From Pelomonas sp. Root1444 (GTDB lineage Bacteria > Pseudomonadota > Gammaproteobacteria > Burkholderiales > Burkholderiaceae_C), in the NCBI RefSeq assembly GCF_001426885.1, contig NZ_LMFP01000028.1:643811-707810 (forward strand): a stretch of DNA of 64,000 nt, given 5' to 3'. Positions 17,354 through 24,970 of this stretch are shown here, in pieces; positions within the stretch are counted from its first letter, which is position 1, and the number at the start of each line of letters is the position of its first letter. A model generated the notes under the pieces. That model searched no databases, was not told the DNA's origin, and saw only the letters and a list, made by a program, of their open reading frames with translations. Both the position numbers and the translations under genes were made by a program.

Positions 17354-17577
17354 GTTCTACCTTTCAAGGTGAAAGTGCTCGGCCGGTTGTCTCCTCCGGT
17401 CTCGAGCGTTATGGAAGGACGCAGCTCAGTGCATGGGCTTACATCCCGACAACTCCCCGACAGATTGAGATGGCAGCTCCAGCACCAGGCCTTGCGGGCC
17501 GGGATTCGCGGAGAACGGTGCCGGCACGACGGCCCGCGGCTGCTGGAATGTGTTGTGGGTGAGGCGCACGGCGAAGA

Positions 17578-19224
17578 TCAGCGGGAGCCGCCGGATAGCC
17601 CGATGCGGTAGTAGTCAAAGTCCACGCGCCCTCCAGCGGTCTTGGTCGAATAGAAGAAAAGGCCGTAGCGATAGCCCATGAAGTGCGTTGGGTAGGAATA
17701 GGTCAGGCGCGAAGGGCGTCCGATGGGGGTCCAGGTCTTGCCGTCGAGGCTGTAGGAGAAGCGAGCGACCTCGGGCGCGGGCTCGAATTCGCTTTCGACC
17801 TTGAGGTGAACGGTGTTGCCAGCGAGGGGAATGGCCGCGATCTCCTCGGGCTTATCGGAATCGGCGCTCACCATGACGAGCGACCGGACGCCGCCGGTCA
17901 TCCTGACGCCGACAAAACCGTACAGCTTCTGGAAGACGGTGAGGCCGGCCACATCGCCGTCCTTCATGCCGCTCACATCGAGGCTTGTGGTGGCGGAACT
18001 GGCAGGGCCGAAGGTGCGCTGGGTGAGGGTGTTCGTGGCCTCCGGCAAGGTGGCGACGACCCGGCTGGTGACGAGGCTCAGGTGGCCTGGGCGCTTGCTG
18101 AGCGACCAATCCTCGGGCCTCGGGTTGTGATTCCATTGCCAGGCCAGCGGCAGGGCGGCGTCGCCGGGCTGGCGGTTGAATTCGTCGGAGGCGACGATGC
18201 CGGAGGCGCCGGAGACGCCCTGCCCGCCGGCCGGAATGTCGAGCGTCATGGGCACCTTGCCGTTCTCGCCGAACACGGGCCAGCCATCCTTCCAGGTTAC
18301 GGGCACGAGGTAAGGGATGCGACCGACGGCGCCGTTGCCCTTGAAGAGATAGGCGTACCACTTGCCGTCGGGCGTATCGACGAGGCCGCCCTGGGCGATG
18401 CCGCGGTCATCGAGCACGATGCGACTCTCGTAGGGCCCGTCGATGCAGTCGGCGCGGTGGGCGATGACGGTGGGCGCCCAGCGGCTTGCGGGGGAGGCGA
18501 TGTTGAAGAAGTAGTAGCGACCGTTGATCTTGGAAAGATGCGAGCCCTCGCCGTTGAGCCCGCCCAGGTCGGTGCCGAAGATGGTGTTGACGTTCTCGAT
18601 GAGCACCTTGTTCACGCCGCCGGGCTTGATGCCGGTGAGGTCGGGCTTCAGCTCGGTGAGCGTGATGCGCCCGCCGCCGTGGACCATGTAGACGCGACCG
18701 TCGTCGTCGAAGAACAAGCTGTGGTCATGCAGCGCGGGCTCGAAGCTCGTCTCCTTCCACGGGCCGCGCTCCGGATCGCGCGTGGTGTAGATGTGGGTGC
18801 GTCCGCTCGTGTACGAGAAGGTCGAGGCATGGAACACCCCGTTGTGGTAGCGCAGGCTGCTGGCCCAGGAGCCGGCGGCGTAGGCGTTCTTGCCGTTGTC
18901 CAGGCGCATGGCGTCGTTGTCGACGAGGGTTTCGTAGGCGTAGGACGCCATGCGCCAGTTGACGAGGTCCGTCGACTTCATGATCGGCAGGCCCGGGCTC
19001 ATGTGCATCGTCGTGCTGCTCATGTAGTAGGTCTTGCCTACCCGGATGACCGCGATGTCCGGCACGTCGGCCCAGATCAGCGGGTTGTGCGCAGGTGCCG
19101 CCTGTGCCGTCTGCGCGACCTCTGCCGCCGGAACCGCCTGAGACGCAACGGAGAGCACGAGGGTCATCAGCAGGAAAAAGAGACGGGTGGAAGGGCGTCT
19201 CGGGCTTTCAGGGCGTTTGTCCAT
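17578..19224 (-). CDS. GH43-family arabinofuranosidase/xylosidase (subfamily 12-like)
   Basis: Inverting five-bladed propeller hydrolase, most like the arabinofuranosidase/xylosidase group. The N-terminus has a hydrophobic signal segment (LFFLLMTLVLSVASQAVPA). The catalytic base aspartate lies in NPLIWADVPDIAVIR, the second aspartate in HSLFFDDDGRVYMV and the acid glutamate in LNGEGSHLSKINGRYYFF. The C-terminal half (about 330-548) is a beta-sandwich of the kind that completes these enzymes (GKTWTPIGRPSRLTYSYPT). At 548 residues it is of normal length. It lies 53 bases after another GH43 gene and 224 bases before the GH5 gene. Confidence 0.88.
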   Translation of the reverse strand: MDKRPESPRRPSTRLFFLLMTLVLSVASQAVPAAEVAQTAQAAPAHNPLIWADVPDIAVIRVGKTYYMSSTTMHMSPGLPIMKSTDLVNWRMASYAYETLVDNDAMRLDNGKNAYAAGSWASSLRYHNGVFHASTFSYTSGRTHIYTTRDPERGPWKETSFEPALHDHSLFFDDDGRVYMVHGGGRITLTELKPDLTGIKPGGVNKVLIENVNTIFGTDLGGLNGEGSHLSKINGRYYFFNIASPASRWAPTVIAHRADCIDGPYESRIVLDDRGIAQGGLVDTPDGKWYAYLFKGNGAVGRIPYLVPVTWKDGWPVFGENGKVPMTLDIPAGGQGVSGASGIVASDEFNRQPGDAALPLAWQWNHNPRPEDWSLSKRPGHLSLVTSRVVATLPEATNTLTQRTFGPASSATTSLDVSGMKDGDVAGLTVFQKLYGFVGVRMTGGVRSLVMVSADSDKPEEIAAIPLAGNTVHLKVESEFEPAPEVARFSYSLDGKTWTPIGRPSRLTYSYPTHFMGYRYGLFFYSTKTAGGRVDFDYYRIGLSGGSR

Positions 19225-19277
19225 GTCTTGTCTGCGGAGCTGGTCATTGCGAATCAGGAATGGGGACGGTGGCCGGC

Positions 19278-20873
19278 TCAGCGCGCCTGACGCGCGTACA
19301 GCGCGAATGCGAAATCCGCCGGGCGGCCGCTCTCCTTGTCCTTCAGCGGTCGGTCGTCAAGGGTCGCCTCGCCGTCGGCATACACATCGCTGCGGCTGGC
19401 GCGCAGGTTGATCGTCAGCGCGTCCTTCTGGCCCTGCAGCGCCAGCGCGTAGCGGCGACCGGCCTTCAGCACGACGGACGGATGGGCGCTGAAGTCGAAG
19501 CTCAGCAGCCCGGCGCCTTGCGGCCGGTAGGCGATGGCCAGGCCCTCGCCGGCGCCGAGCAGTTCGGTGCCCGCCTCCACGTCGCGCAACGACAGGCGCA
19601 GGCTGCGCGTGGCGTCGGTGCCGTGGCCGTCGCCGGCGTACAGGCTGAGCCGGCCCAGTGGGATGTCGGCACGCGGCACGAAGGACTGCGTCAGGCGGGT
19701 CGAGCCGCCGTCGCGGTTGAAGCCGATGGGCTCGGGGGTCTGCTCGAAAGGCCGGGTGACCGAAGCCAGCGCCGGGGTGCCCGGCCAGCTTTCGGGATAG
19801 CCCTGGGCGAACTGCTGCACGGCCACGCGCGGGTCGGAGCGGCCCGGGTCCGGCAGCGCCGGCACCTTGCCGGCGGGCGGTTGGGGCGGCTTGCTGATGC
19901 CGGCCTCGGTCTGCGTGACGGGCCACATGCGGCCGTCGGCGTCGTAGTGGAGGTACTCCATCGCGACGGAGCGGCGGGACGTGGCGCCGGCCTCGCCGTT
20001 CAGCGTCAGCGCGGCATTGTGATAAACGAGATAGGACTGGCCCTTGAAGTCGTCGATGACGCCCGCGTGGATGGTGAAACTGTTCGGCACCGCGCCGGTC
20101 AGCAGGCCCTGGTAGGTCCAGGGGCCGCGCGGGCTGGGCGCGGTGGCATAGGACAGGTGTTCAAAGAGACCCTGATGCGCCATGGACGCATAGGTCATGT
20201 AGTACGTCCCCTTGCGCTTGGACAGCCACGGTCCCTCGGTGTAGTTGGGCAGCGCGATCTTCTCGATGGGGCCGTCCAGCTCGGTCATGCTGGCTTTGAG
20301 CTTGGCCAGGTAGAGCACCGGGTTGCCCCAGGCCAGCCAGGCGGTGCCGTCGTCGTCGATGAAGACGGTGGGGTCGATGTCGCTCCAACCGTAAGGGCTG
20401 GGCGTGGACGCATCGGTGATCAGCGCCGAGCCGCGCGCATCCTTGAACGGCCCCAGCGGGCTGTCGGCCACCGCCACGCCGATGGCCTTGCCGTACTGCG
20501 TGTTGTCGTGCTGCACGGTGGCGTAGAAGTAGAAACGGCCGTTGCGCTGCACCACCTGCCCGGCCCAGGCATCGCTCACCGCCCACTTGAAGTCCGTGGG
20601 CTTCATGAAGGTGCCGTGCGCGGTCCAGTGACGCAGGTCCTTGGACGAATAGGCCAGCCACTCCTTCATCAGGAAGAAGTCGTTGCCTTTGGCCTCGTCG
20701 CGGCCAACGTGGAGGTAGACGGTGTCACCGACGACCAGCGGCGCGGGGTCGGCGGTGAAGCGGTCGCGCAGCACCGGATTGGCGCCGGGCGCCGGTTCGC
20801 CGGCCAAAGCGGCGGCGCAAGCGATGGCCGTGCAGCAAAAAGCGGTTTGTTGGAGCAGTCTGGCCAGGCGCAT
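19278..20873 (-). CDS. GH43-family hydrolase with C-terminal beta-sandwich
   Basis: Second GH43 enzyme, 531 residues. The start at 20873 gives a signal peptide (MRLARLLQQTAFCCTAIACA); the frame runs further upstream but without a signal. The base aspartate lies in RFTADPAPLVVGD, the second aspartate in GWSDIDPTVFIDDDG and the acid glutamate in NYTEGPWLSKRKGTYY. A C-terminal domain of about 150 residues (IPLGRLSLYAGDG, AGRRYALALQGQ) resembles a carbohydrate-binding jelly roll that I cannot name. It is the first gene of the hydrolase run, so its upstream region should hold the cluster promoter. Confidence 0.85.
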   Translation of the reverse strand: MRLARLLQQTAFCCTAIACAAALAGEPAPGANPVLRDRFTADPAPLVVGDTVYLHVGRDEAKGNDFFLMKEWLAYSSKDLRHWTAHGTFMKPTDFKWAVSDAWAGQVVQRNGRFYFYATVQHDNTQYGKAIGVAVADSPLGPFKDARGSALITDASTPSPYGWSDIDPTVFIDDDGTAWLAWGNPVLYLAKLKASMTELDGPIEKIALPNYTEGPWLSKRKGTYYMTYASMAHQGLFEHLSYATAPSPRGPWTYQGLLTGAVPNSFTIHAGVIDDFKGQSYLVYHNAALTLNGEAGATSRRSVAMEYLHYDADGRMWPVTQTEAGISKPPQPPAGKVPALPDPGRSDPRVAVQQFAQGYPESWPGTPALASVTRPFEQTPEPIGFNRDGGSTRLTQSFVPRADIPLGRLSLYAGDGHGTDATRSLRLSLRDVEAGTELLGAGEGLAIAYRPQGAGLLSFDFSAHPSVVLKAGRRYALALQGQKDALTINLRASRSDVYADGEATLDDRPLKDKESGRPADFAFALYARQAR

Positions 20874-21016
20874 GGCTGTGGGAACTTTCAGTGAGGTGCG
20901 GTAGTTGTGTGCACAGGAGTCGATTCGTGGAATGAGCATCAAGGGAGCCGTCGCACCTGTGGTCGATACAGGTATGCCGGCAGCATCACGTCACGATTCG
21001 ACGATTAATGAACCAG

Positions 21017-21034
21017 TGATTCAGCGTTGAATCA
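21017..21034. promoter_or_regulatory. Perfect palindrome, candidate operator of the xylan cluster
   Basis: TGATTCA-GCGT-TGAATCA has perfect 7-bp arms around 4 bases. It lies in the AT-richer part of the region upstream of the first GH43 gene, about 145 bases from its start. A repressor or activator site is inferred. No regulator gene is adjacent. Confidence 0.4.
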
Positions 21035-21049
21035 ACGGCTAAAAATAGA

Positions 21050-21064
21050 AGCGGTCTTACCGCT
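21050..21064 (-). terminator. Weak terminator-like hairpin after the CMD gene
   Basis: AGCGGT and ACCGCT pair perfectly around 3 bases. On the minus strand the hairpin is followed, after TTCTA, by TTTTTAG. It lies about 360 bases beyond the carboxymuconolactone-decarboxylase-like gene and could end that transcript, though the stem is short. Confidence 0.3.
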
Positions 21065-21420
21065 CAGTGCCATCTTAGATTGGTCGACGGTCGAACTAAG
21101 TAGGGGAAAAAACCTAGCGAGGTGCCGGCGGCCTGGCTCGCGGTACGAACAGCGGCCGCGACGCATAGGCGCAATCGCGCACCCTGATGCCGGCCGTGCG
21201 CGCGGCGGCGGGCCCCCCTGCCCCTGCGGTCAGGCCCGCATCAGGCCGCGGTCAGCGAACGGTCAATCGCCGCGGGCGCGGGGTGAGCGGACATTGGCAG
21301 GCCCGGGCGGCCCTCAGGTCTTCGGTCTGCGGGTCCAGGCCATTCGCCGGCGCGGGGCCGGCGTCGGCGATGCGGCTGCTGCTGGGAGGCAACACCCCAG
21401 GCGCATCCGCAGCAGTTGCC

Positions 21421-21900
21421 TCAGGCCAGGCCCGCCTTCTCCAACCCGAGCAGCTTGTCCTTGGACCCAGGCTCGGTGCGGAAGGCCACGTTCAGGCGGT
21501 TCCAGCCGTTGATGGCGGCGACGCGCCAGGTCAGCTCGGTCAACTCGGCTTCGGAGAACTGCTCGCGCACCTCGGTGAAGACGGCATCGGATACGCCGTC
21601 AGCCGCGATGCGCGTCAGCGCCTCGGTCCACGCCAGCGCGGCGCGTTCCTTGGGCGTGAACAGCGGCGATTCGCGCCAGATGGCCACATGGTGCAGGCGC
21701 AGTTCGCGCTCGCCATGCACCTTGGCCTGTTTGACGTGCATGTCCAGGCAGAAGGCGCAGCCGTTGAGCTGCGAGGCGCGGATGTCCACCAGCAGGGCCA
21801 GGCCTTCATCCATCTTGAAGGCCATGCTGAAGTCGAGGTACTTCTTGAAGAGGTCACCGGAATGGCGGCTGTAGTCCAGGCGTTGGGAATGCGTGTTCAT
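21421..21900 (-). CDS. Carboxymuconolactone decarboxylase/AhpD-like protein, ECF41 target
   Basis: A 159-residue all-helical protein of the AhpD-like family. The redox and proton-relay motif CAFCLDMHVKQA has the CxxC and the histidine of peroxidase-linked members, so a thiol/oxidative role is likely and a true decarboxylase role unlikely. The start at 21900 has AAGGA 6 bases upstream. It lies downstream of an ECF41 sigma-factor gene. ECF41 factors are known to sit beside such carboxymuconolactone-decarboxylase, oxidoreductase or epimerase genes, and a matching promoter starts right after the sigma gene's stop codon. Confidence 0.88.
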   Translation of the reverse strand: MNTHSQRLDYSRHSGDLFKKYLDFSMAFKMDEGLALLVDIRASQLNGCAFCLDMHVKQAKVHGERELRLHHVAIWRESPLFTPKERAALAWTEALTRIAADGVSDAVFTEVREQFSEAELTELTWRVAAINGWNRLNVAFRTEPGSKDKLLGLEKAGLA

Positions 21901-21957
21901 CGTCGTTCCTTGTTGAGGTTGAGGTGGGCCGGCAGATCGTGGCGGCCACATCCTCAA

Positions 21958-21984
21958 GACGGGAGAGCCCGTCGGGTTGTGACA
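21958..21984 (-). promoter_or_regulatory. ECF41-type promoter of the CMD gene
   Basis: On the minus strand TGTCACA (21978-21984), 16 bases, then CGTC (21958-21961). This matches the TGTCACA/CGTC promoter known for ECF41 sigma factors. The -35 element abuts the stop codon of the sigma gene, and the -10 element is 57 bases before the CMD start. The same pattern with the same spacing precedes the sigma gene. Confidence 0.75.
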
Positions 21985-22923
21985 TCAGGCGGGCTGGCGC
22001 TGCTCGATGGCGCGCAACTTGTCGGGGTTGCGCTGGATGTAGACGGCGCCGACCCGGCCCGGGGCCCGGGCCGGCGCCAAGGCGATGGTCTGCACCAGGC
22101 GGTCGCCGCCGGCGCCGTCGATGACGAGCAGGCCCGGCAGGCCGTTGACCGTCGCCGGCACGAGGCGCCAGCCGCGGCTGGTGGGCAGCTGCGCGAAGCC
22201 GATGAAGGTGCGCGCGATCAGCTCGCCGCCATGCAGCGGGCGGGGCACCGCGGCGACCTTGCCGCCGCCATCGGCCAGCAGCACGGCATCCTCGGCCAGC
22301 AGCTGGGCCAGGCCCGAAACGTCGTGGCTGCGCACCGCGTCCATGAAGGCCGCCACGAGCCGCTCGCCCTCCTCCCGGGCCACCTCGCGGCGCGCGTAGT
22401 CGGCCTTGACGTTCTTGCGCGCGCGGCTGATGAGCTGCCGGCAGGTGGCCTCGCTGCGGTCGAGGTGGCGGGCGATCTCTTCGTAGTCCAGGTCGAACAC
22501 GTCATGCAGCAGGAAGGCCGCGCGCTCCAGCGGCGACAGCCGCTCCAGCGCCAGCATGAAGGCGATGGACACGTCCTGCGCGAACTCGGCCTGCTTCTCC
22601 GGGCCGGGCGCCCAGCCGAACAGCGCTTCGTCCTCCAGCAGCGGCTCGGGCAGCCAGACGCCCACGTACTGCTCGCGCTGGTGCGCGGCGGAGCGCAGCT
22701 TGTCCAGGCACAGGTTGGTCACCAGGCGCGACAGGAAGGCGCCGGCATGCTCGACGGTGGCCTCGTCCACCTCGGCCCAGCGCAGCCAGGCCTCCTGCAC
22801 GATGTCCTCGGCCTCGGCGCGCGAGCCCAGCATGCGGTAGGCCAGCGCGCGCAGGCGCCGGGCGTGGTCGCTGTCGAAGCGGCGGGCGCGCGCCGCGGGG
22901 GTCGGGTCGTCGGTCATGGTCAT
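21985..22923 (-). CDS. ECF41-group RNA polymerase sigma factor with SnoaL-like C-terminal domain
   Basis: A 312-residue extracytoplasmic-function sigma factor. The N-terminal sigma2 region (LAYRMLGSRAEAEDIVQEAW) and sigma4 region (LSPLERAAFLLHDVFDLDYE, then RSEATCRQLISRARKN) are followed by a fused C-terminal SnoaL-like domain. That domain carries the two ECF41 hallmarks, DGGGK and NPDKL. In ECF41 proteins it controls activity in place of an anti-sigma factor; this is known for the group. The start at 22923 has AAGG 7 bases upstream; MTDD at 22917 is an alternative. An ECF41-type promoter just upstream implies self-activation. What signal it senses is unknown. Confidence 0.92.
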   Translation of the reverse strand: MTMTDDPTPAARARRFDSDHARRLRALAYRMLGSRAEAEDIVQEAWLRWAEVDEATVEHAGAFLSRLVTNLCLDKLRSAAHQREQYVGVWLPEPLLEDEALFGWAPGPEKQAEFAQDVSIAFMLALERLSPLERAAFLLHDVFDLDYEEIARHLDRSEATCRQLISRARKNVKADYARREVAREEGERLVAAFMDAVRSHDVSGLAQLLAEDAVLLADGGGKVAAVPRPLHGGELIARTFIGFAQLPTSRGWRLVPATVNGLPGLLVIDGAGGDRLVQTIALAPARAPGRVGAVYIQRNPDKLRAIEQRQPA

Positions 22924-22950
22924 GGCAGGCCTTTGGGTCGATCCTCCCAT

Positions 22951-22977
22951 GACGAAACGCCAGCCCCATTTGTGACG
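22951..22977 (-). promoter_or_regulatory. ECF41-type promoter of the sigma-factor gene (autoregulation)
   Basis: On the minus strand CGTCACA (22971-22977), 16 bases, then CGTC (22951-22954). It differs by one base in the -35 from the promoter before the CMD gene and has identical spacing. The -10 ends 27 bases before the sigma-gene start, a normal leader length. Confidence 0.68.
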
Positions 22978-23004
22978 TGCACGCGGCCCGATAGCATCCC
23001 GCCC

Positions 23005-23400
23005 ATGGATCAGCCCCAGCACGACTACCTCGTCATCTCGCGCGGCCAGTGGGACGAGCGCGCCAGCCGCGAAGACGTCCAGCGCGCCATCGACCAGTTC
23101 TACGTCTGGTACGAGGGTCACCTGGCCAGCGGCCGCATGAAGCCCGGCAGCCGGCTGGCCGCGGCGGGCAAGGTCGTCGCCCACCAACTGGTCACCGACG
23201 GGCCGTTCGCCGAGACCAAGGAAATCGTCGGCGGCTACTGGTTCATCGTCGCGTCGAGCCTGGAGGAAGCGGCCGAGCTGGCCTCGCACAACCCCTGCCT
23301 GGCTTTCGGGCTGACGCTGGAAGTGCGCGAGCTGGACCCCGAACGGGCGCGGGCGGTGGACGTCACCAACGAAACCCCGCCCGAGTGGCGGCGCGGTTGA
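23005..23400 (+). CDS. YCII-related protein
   Basis: A 131-residue protein of the YCII family (dimeric ferredoxin-like fold, enzymatic role mostly unknown). The typical C-terminal pattern GPFAETKEIVGGYWFIVAS is followed by an EAAELASHNPCL helix. It is divergent from the ECF41 sigma gene with an 81-bp gap. YCII genes often travel with ECF sigma factors of the C-terminally extended kind, so a shared regulon is plausible, but I see no ECF41 promoter in its direction. Confidence 0.85.
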   Translation: MDQPQHDYLVISRGQWDERASREDVQRAIDQFYVWYEGHLASGRMKPGSRLAAAGKVVAHQLVTDGPFAETKEIVGGYWFIVASSLEEAAELASHNPCLAFGLTLEVRELDPERARAVDVTNETPPEWRRG

Positions 23401-23421
23401 AGCGGCGCTGACGCCCCGCCT

Positions 23422-23979
23422 TCAAGGGCAGCGCAGGAAGACACCCTGCACCGTGCAGGCCCCGCGCGGCCCGACGAGATTGGGGCCCACGCGGGTCAGC
23501 GTGGAGCCGTCGCTGCCCACGCAGGTGGCGGCATTGCAGTTGCTGATGGTGATGGGCGCTTCGACGCGTGGCAGCGGCAGCGGTTCGGGGATGGGTGCCG
23601 GCGCTCGCACGCGGGGCGGCGGCGCGATGGCCTGCGACGGCGCGGGCGCGATCCAGGTGCGCTGCGACGGCGGCGGCGATGTCGTCAGGCCGCCCAGGCA
23701 GGCATCGGCCACGCGTTGCCGCAAAGGCTGCAGGCGCGCGGCGACGGCGCGCTGGCGCTCGGTGCCGGCCCGCGGCGCGGACGCCGCGGCGGCCGTGTCG
23801 GCGATGGCGTCCTCGGCGCGCTCCAGCGCCTGTAGCGCCGTGCGGCAGGCGGCTGAGCGCGGCAGTTCTTCGGCACAGGATGCGGCGCCGGCCCAGATCG
23901 TGCCGCTCAGCAGCATCAGCAAACCCACGCCGGGCCGGGGGCGGGCCAGGAGGAGGCGGGGAGTTGCAGTTGCATTCAT
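23422..23979 (-). CDS. Hypothetical exported protein with Pro-rich linker
   Basis: A 185-residue protein with a hydrophobic N-terminal signal (LLMLLSGTIWAGAASCAE). A helical middle (about 45-95, rich in A, E and R) and a proline-rich linker (APAPIPEPLPLPRVEAP) follow. The short C-terminal domain has four cysteines (CNAATCVGSDGSTLTRVG, ending CTVQGVFLRCP), probably two disulfides. It should act in the periplasm or cell envelope. I cannot name a family. It lies 71 bases upstream of, and on the same strand as, the DUF3820 gene's end. Confidence 0.6.
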   Translation of the reverse strand: MNATATPRLLLARPRPGVGLLMLLSGTIWAGAASCAEELPRSAACRTALQALERAEDAIADTAAAASAPRAGTERQRAVAARLQPLRQRVADACLGGLTTSPPPSQRTWIAPAPSQAIAPPPRVRAPAPIPEPLPLPRVEAPITISNCNAATCVGSDGSTLTRVGPNLVGPRGACTVQGVFLRCP

Positions 23980-24050
23980 GGCTGAGGCGTTGCGCCAGTG
24001 TCACGATCCGGTGGAGCCCGGCGCCGCGAAGCCAGTGTCCCGCAGCGCGG

Positions 24051-24278
24051 TCAGCCGCGGCTGCGGACGCCGCCCCGCAGCGGCCTCAGCAAATCCCGCA
24101 GGCCGTTGTGGTCCATCTCCTGCATGAGGGCCAGCAGCCGTCCGATCTCGCCCTTGGGGAAGCCCTCGCGCGCAAACCAGTGCAGGTAGTTGCCCGGCAG
24201 GTCGGCGATCAGCATGCCCTGGTGCTTGCCAAAGGGCATCTCGGTCGTCACGAGCTTGAGCAGGTCCTCGGGGTTCAT
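24051..24278 (-). CDS. DUF3820-family protein, coupled to kdpE
   Basis: A small 75-residue protein. The family pattern is MPFGKHQGMLIADLPGNYLH followed by WFAREGFPKGEIGRLL. DUF3820 proteins are small and of unknown role. The ATG overlaps the kdpE stop (ATGA, 24275-24278), so it is translated with the Kdp regulator. Whether it has anything to do with potassium control is open. Confidence 0.82.
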   Translation of the reverse strand: MNPEDLLKLVTTEMPFGKHQGMLIADLPGNYLHWFAREGFPKGEIGRLLALMQEMDHNGLRDLLRPLRGGVRSRG

Positions 24279-24970
24279 GTCTTGAGCCGGTAGCCCACGC
24301 CGGCCTCGGTCACCAGCCATTGCGGCCGGTTGGGGTCGGCCTCGATCTTCTTGCGCAGGTTGGCCATGTGCACGCGCACGTAATGCACGTCCTCGGCATG
24401 GCCCGGGCCCCAGACCGCCTTGAGCAGGTGCTGGTGGGTCAGCACGCGGCCCGGCGCGTGGCCCAGCTCCTGCAGCAGGCGGTACTCGATGGGCGTGAGG
24501 TGCAGTTCCACGCCATCGCGGGTCACGGTGCGCAACGCGCGGTCCATGGCGATGGTGCCGAAGCGCAGCACGGGATCGGCATCGTTGCCGGCGCTACCTC
24601 CACGACTGAAGCGGCGCAGCTGCACGCGCACACGCGCCAGCAGCTCGGCCACGCCGAAGGGCTTGACGAGGTAGTCGTCGGCGCCGGCATCCAGTGCCTG
24701 CACCTTGCGCTCCTCGCCCTCGCGGGCCGACAGCACGAGCACGGGCGCCTGCGACCAGCCGCGGAACTCTCGGATGAAGTCCAGCCCGTCGCCGTCCGGC
24801 AGGCCCAGGTCCAGCACGACCAGCTCAGGCCGGCGCGTGGCGGCGTCGATGAGGCCGCGCGCCAGCGTCGCCGCCTCGAAGACCTCCAGGCCCTCGCTCT
24901 GCAGCGCCATGCGGACGAAGCGGCGGATCTCCGGCTCGTCCTCGATCATCAACACGCGTGCGGCGCTCAC
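24275..24970 (-). CDS. kdpE: KdpE, OmpR-type response regulator of the Kdp system
   Basis: A 231-residue response regulator that is phosphorylated by KdpD and activates the kdp structural genes under potassium limitation. The receiver domain has the acidic pocket (IEDEPE), the phospho-accepting aspartate in VVLDLGLPDG and the lysine in LVKPFG. The C-terminal winged helix has LTPIEYRLLQELGHAPGRVL and ends GVGYRLKT. The GTG start at 24970 overlaps the kdpD stop (GTGA), as is usual for kdpDE. Confidence 0.93.
   Translation of the reverse strand: MSAARVLMIEDEPEIRRFVRMALQSEGLEVFEAATLARGLIDAATRRPELVVLDLGLPDGDGLDFIREFRGWSQAPVLVLSAREGEERKVQALDAGADDYLVKPFGVAELLARVRVQLRRFSRGGSAGNDADPVLRFGTIAMDRALRTVTRDGVELHLTPIEYRLLQELGHAPGRVLTHQHLLKAVWGPGHAEDVHYVRVHMANLRKKIEADPNRPQWLVTEAGVGYRLKT

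Larger units (their letters stand above)
20874..21420. other. 547-bp non-coding stretch upstream of the hydrolase cluster
   Basis: The left part (about 20,940-21,120) is clearly richer in A and T than its surroundings and holds a perfect palindrome and a small hairpin, listed separately. This is where the promoter of the GH43-GH43-GH5-GH39 run is expected. The right part (21,120-21,420) is very GC-rich. Frames cross it on both strands, but I find none with a ribosome-binding site or family support. Confidence 0.5.

Noticed and set aside
23005-23400. ECF41 promoter for the YCII gene
   Set aside because: No TGTCACA-N16-CGTC pattern is found on the plus strand of the gap, so I did not include this gene in the sigma regulon.
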